From Gemmobacter sp. (GTDB lineage Bacteria > Pseudomonadota > Alphaproteobacteria > Rhodobacterales > Rhodobacteraceae): a stretch of 5,693 nucleotides of DNA. A model generated the notes under the pieces. The model searched no databases. It was not told the origin of the DNA and was given only the letters and a program-made list of their open reading frames with translations. This document shows, piece by piece, positions 5,589 through 5,693 of this stretch. The position numbers were made by a program, and so were the translations under genes. Location of the stretch: assembly GCA_003509785.1 (NCBI GenBank), contig DOMY01000210.1, positions 1 through 5,693 of the forward strand, read 5' to 3'. How positions within the stretch are numbered: the stretch's first letter is position 1; each line of letters opens with the position of its first letter.

Positions 5589-5693
5589 TCATTCCCCCAG
5601 AACCAGCCGCTCCAGTGCCGACAGGTCCGACAGTTGCTGAACACCTGCCGGGGCGGGGCAGGTGGCATAGGGCACGAAGACCGTGGCTATCCA
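5589..5693 (-). CDS. C-terminal end of an unidentified protein (5' end outside the window)
   Basis: The - strand frame is open from the window edge for 34 codons to a TGA at 5589-5591. The visible tail ends QQLSDLSALERLVLGE. Support comes from the open frame reaching the edge, typical amino-acid make-up (a helical, leucine-rich end) and the convergent placement 13 bases from the LLM gene stop; otherwise this part would be unexplained. I do not recognise the family. An 8-bp inverted repeat (5642-5649 with 5657-5664, loop of 7) lies inside it and probably reflects coding GC bias. It could instead be non-coding. Confidence 0.5.
   Translation of the reverse strand, partial: WIATVFVPYATCPAPAGVQQLSDLSALERLVLGE

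Noticed and set aside
4691..5668. 325-codon - strand open frame opposite the LLM gene
   Set aside because: It runs through the LLM gene and the unidentified - strand gene end in other frames, has His/Gln/Arg-rich composition and shows no recognisable motif.
1..5693. tRNA, rRNA, CRISPR, insertion sequence or phage attachment site
   Set aside because: No cloverleaf, no regularly spaced direct repeats, no transposase frame with terminal repeats and no abrupt composition change were seen on reading both strands.

Overview
The window is about 66% G+C (estimated by eye) and densely coding, with strong G/C bias at third codon positions. Gene content, codon style and the C-run/G-run intergenic repeat suggest an alphaproteobacterium of the Rhodobacterales (Rhodobacter/Paracoccus-like). 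This is inference; there is no rRNA or other marker gene to confirm it.

Layout. (1) Bases 1-1155 hold the 3' four-fifths of a succinate-semialdehyde dehydrogenase gene (gabD, + strand, start outside the window). (2) Bases 1156-1346 are a convergent intergenic space with a degenerate inverted-repeat element and a GC-rich terminator hairpin. (3) A LysR-family regulator runs on the - strand (1347-2279). It is divergent, across a 151-bp promoter region with a dyad operator candidate, from (4) a 12-helix MFS exporter of the AraJ/YdhP type (2431-3612, +). (5) A DkgB-type aldo/keto reductase follows (3706-4533, +), then (6) a luciferase-like (LLM) flavin-dependent oxidoreductase (4595-5575, +). (7) The last 105 bases are the C-terminal end of an unidentified gene on the - strand, whose stop codon lies 13 bases from that of the LLM gene.

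How the genes may work together. The gabD fragment looks like an unrelated neighbour: it converges on the regulator and is separated from it by a terminator. The LysR gene, MFS exporter, aldo/keto reductase and LLM oxidoreductase form a plausible locus: a divergently transcribed regulator controlling an efflux pump and two reductases, one NADPH-dependent and one flavin-dependent. Such a set fits sensing, chemical reduction and export of a reactive small molecule (carbonyl, quinone or other xenobiotic), but no substrate can be read from the sequence. The two oxidoreductase genes are each preceded by a GC-rich hairpin, a short T tract and a similar GGAAAGA ribosome-binding site. They may therefore be transcribed or tuned separately and not as one simple operon.

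No rRNA, tRNA, CRISPR array, transposase or phage gene was seen. All main genes appear intact apart from the two cut by the window edges.
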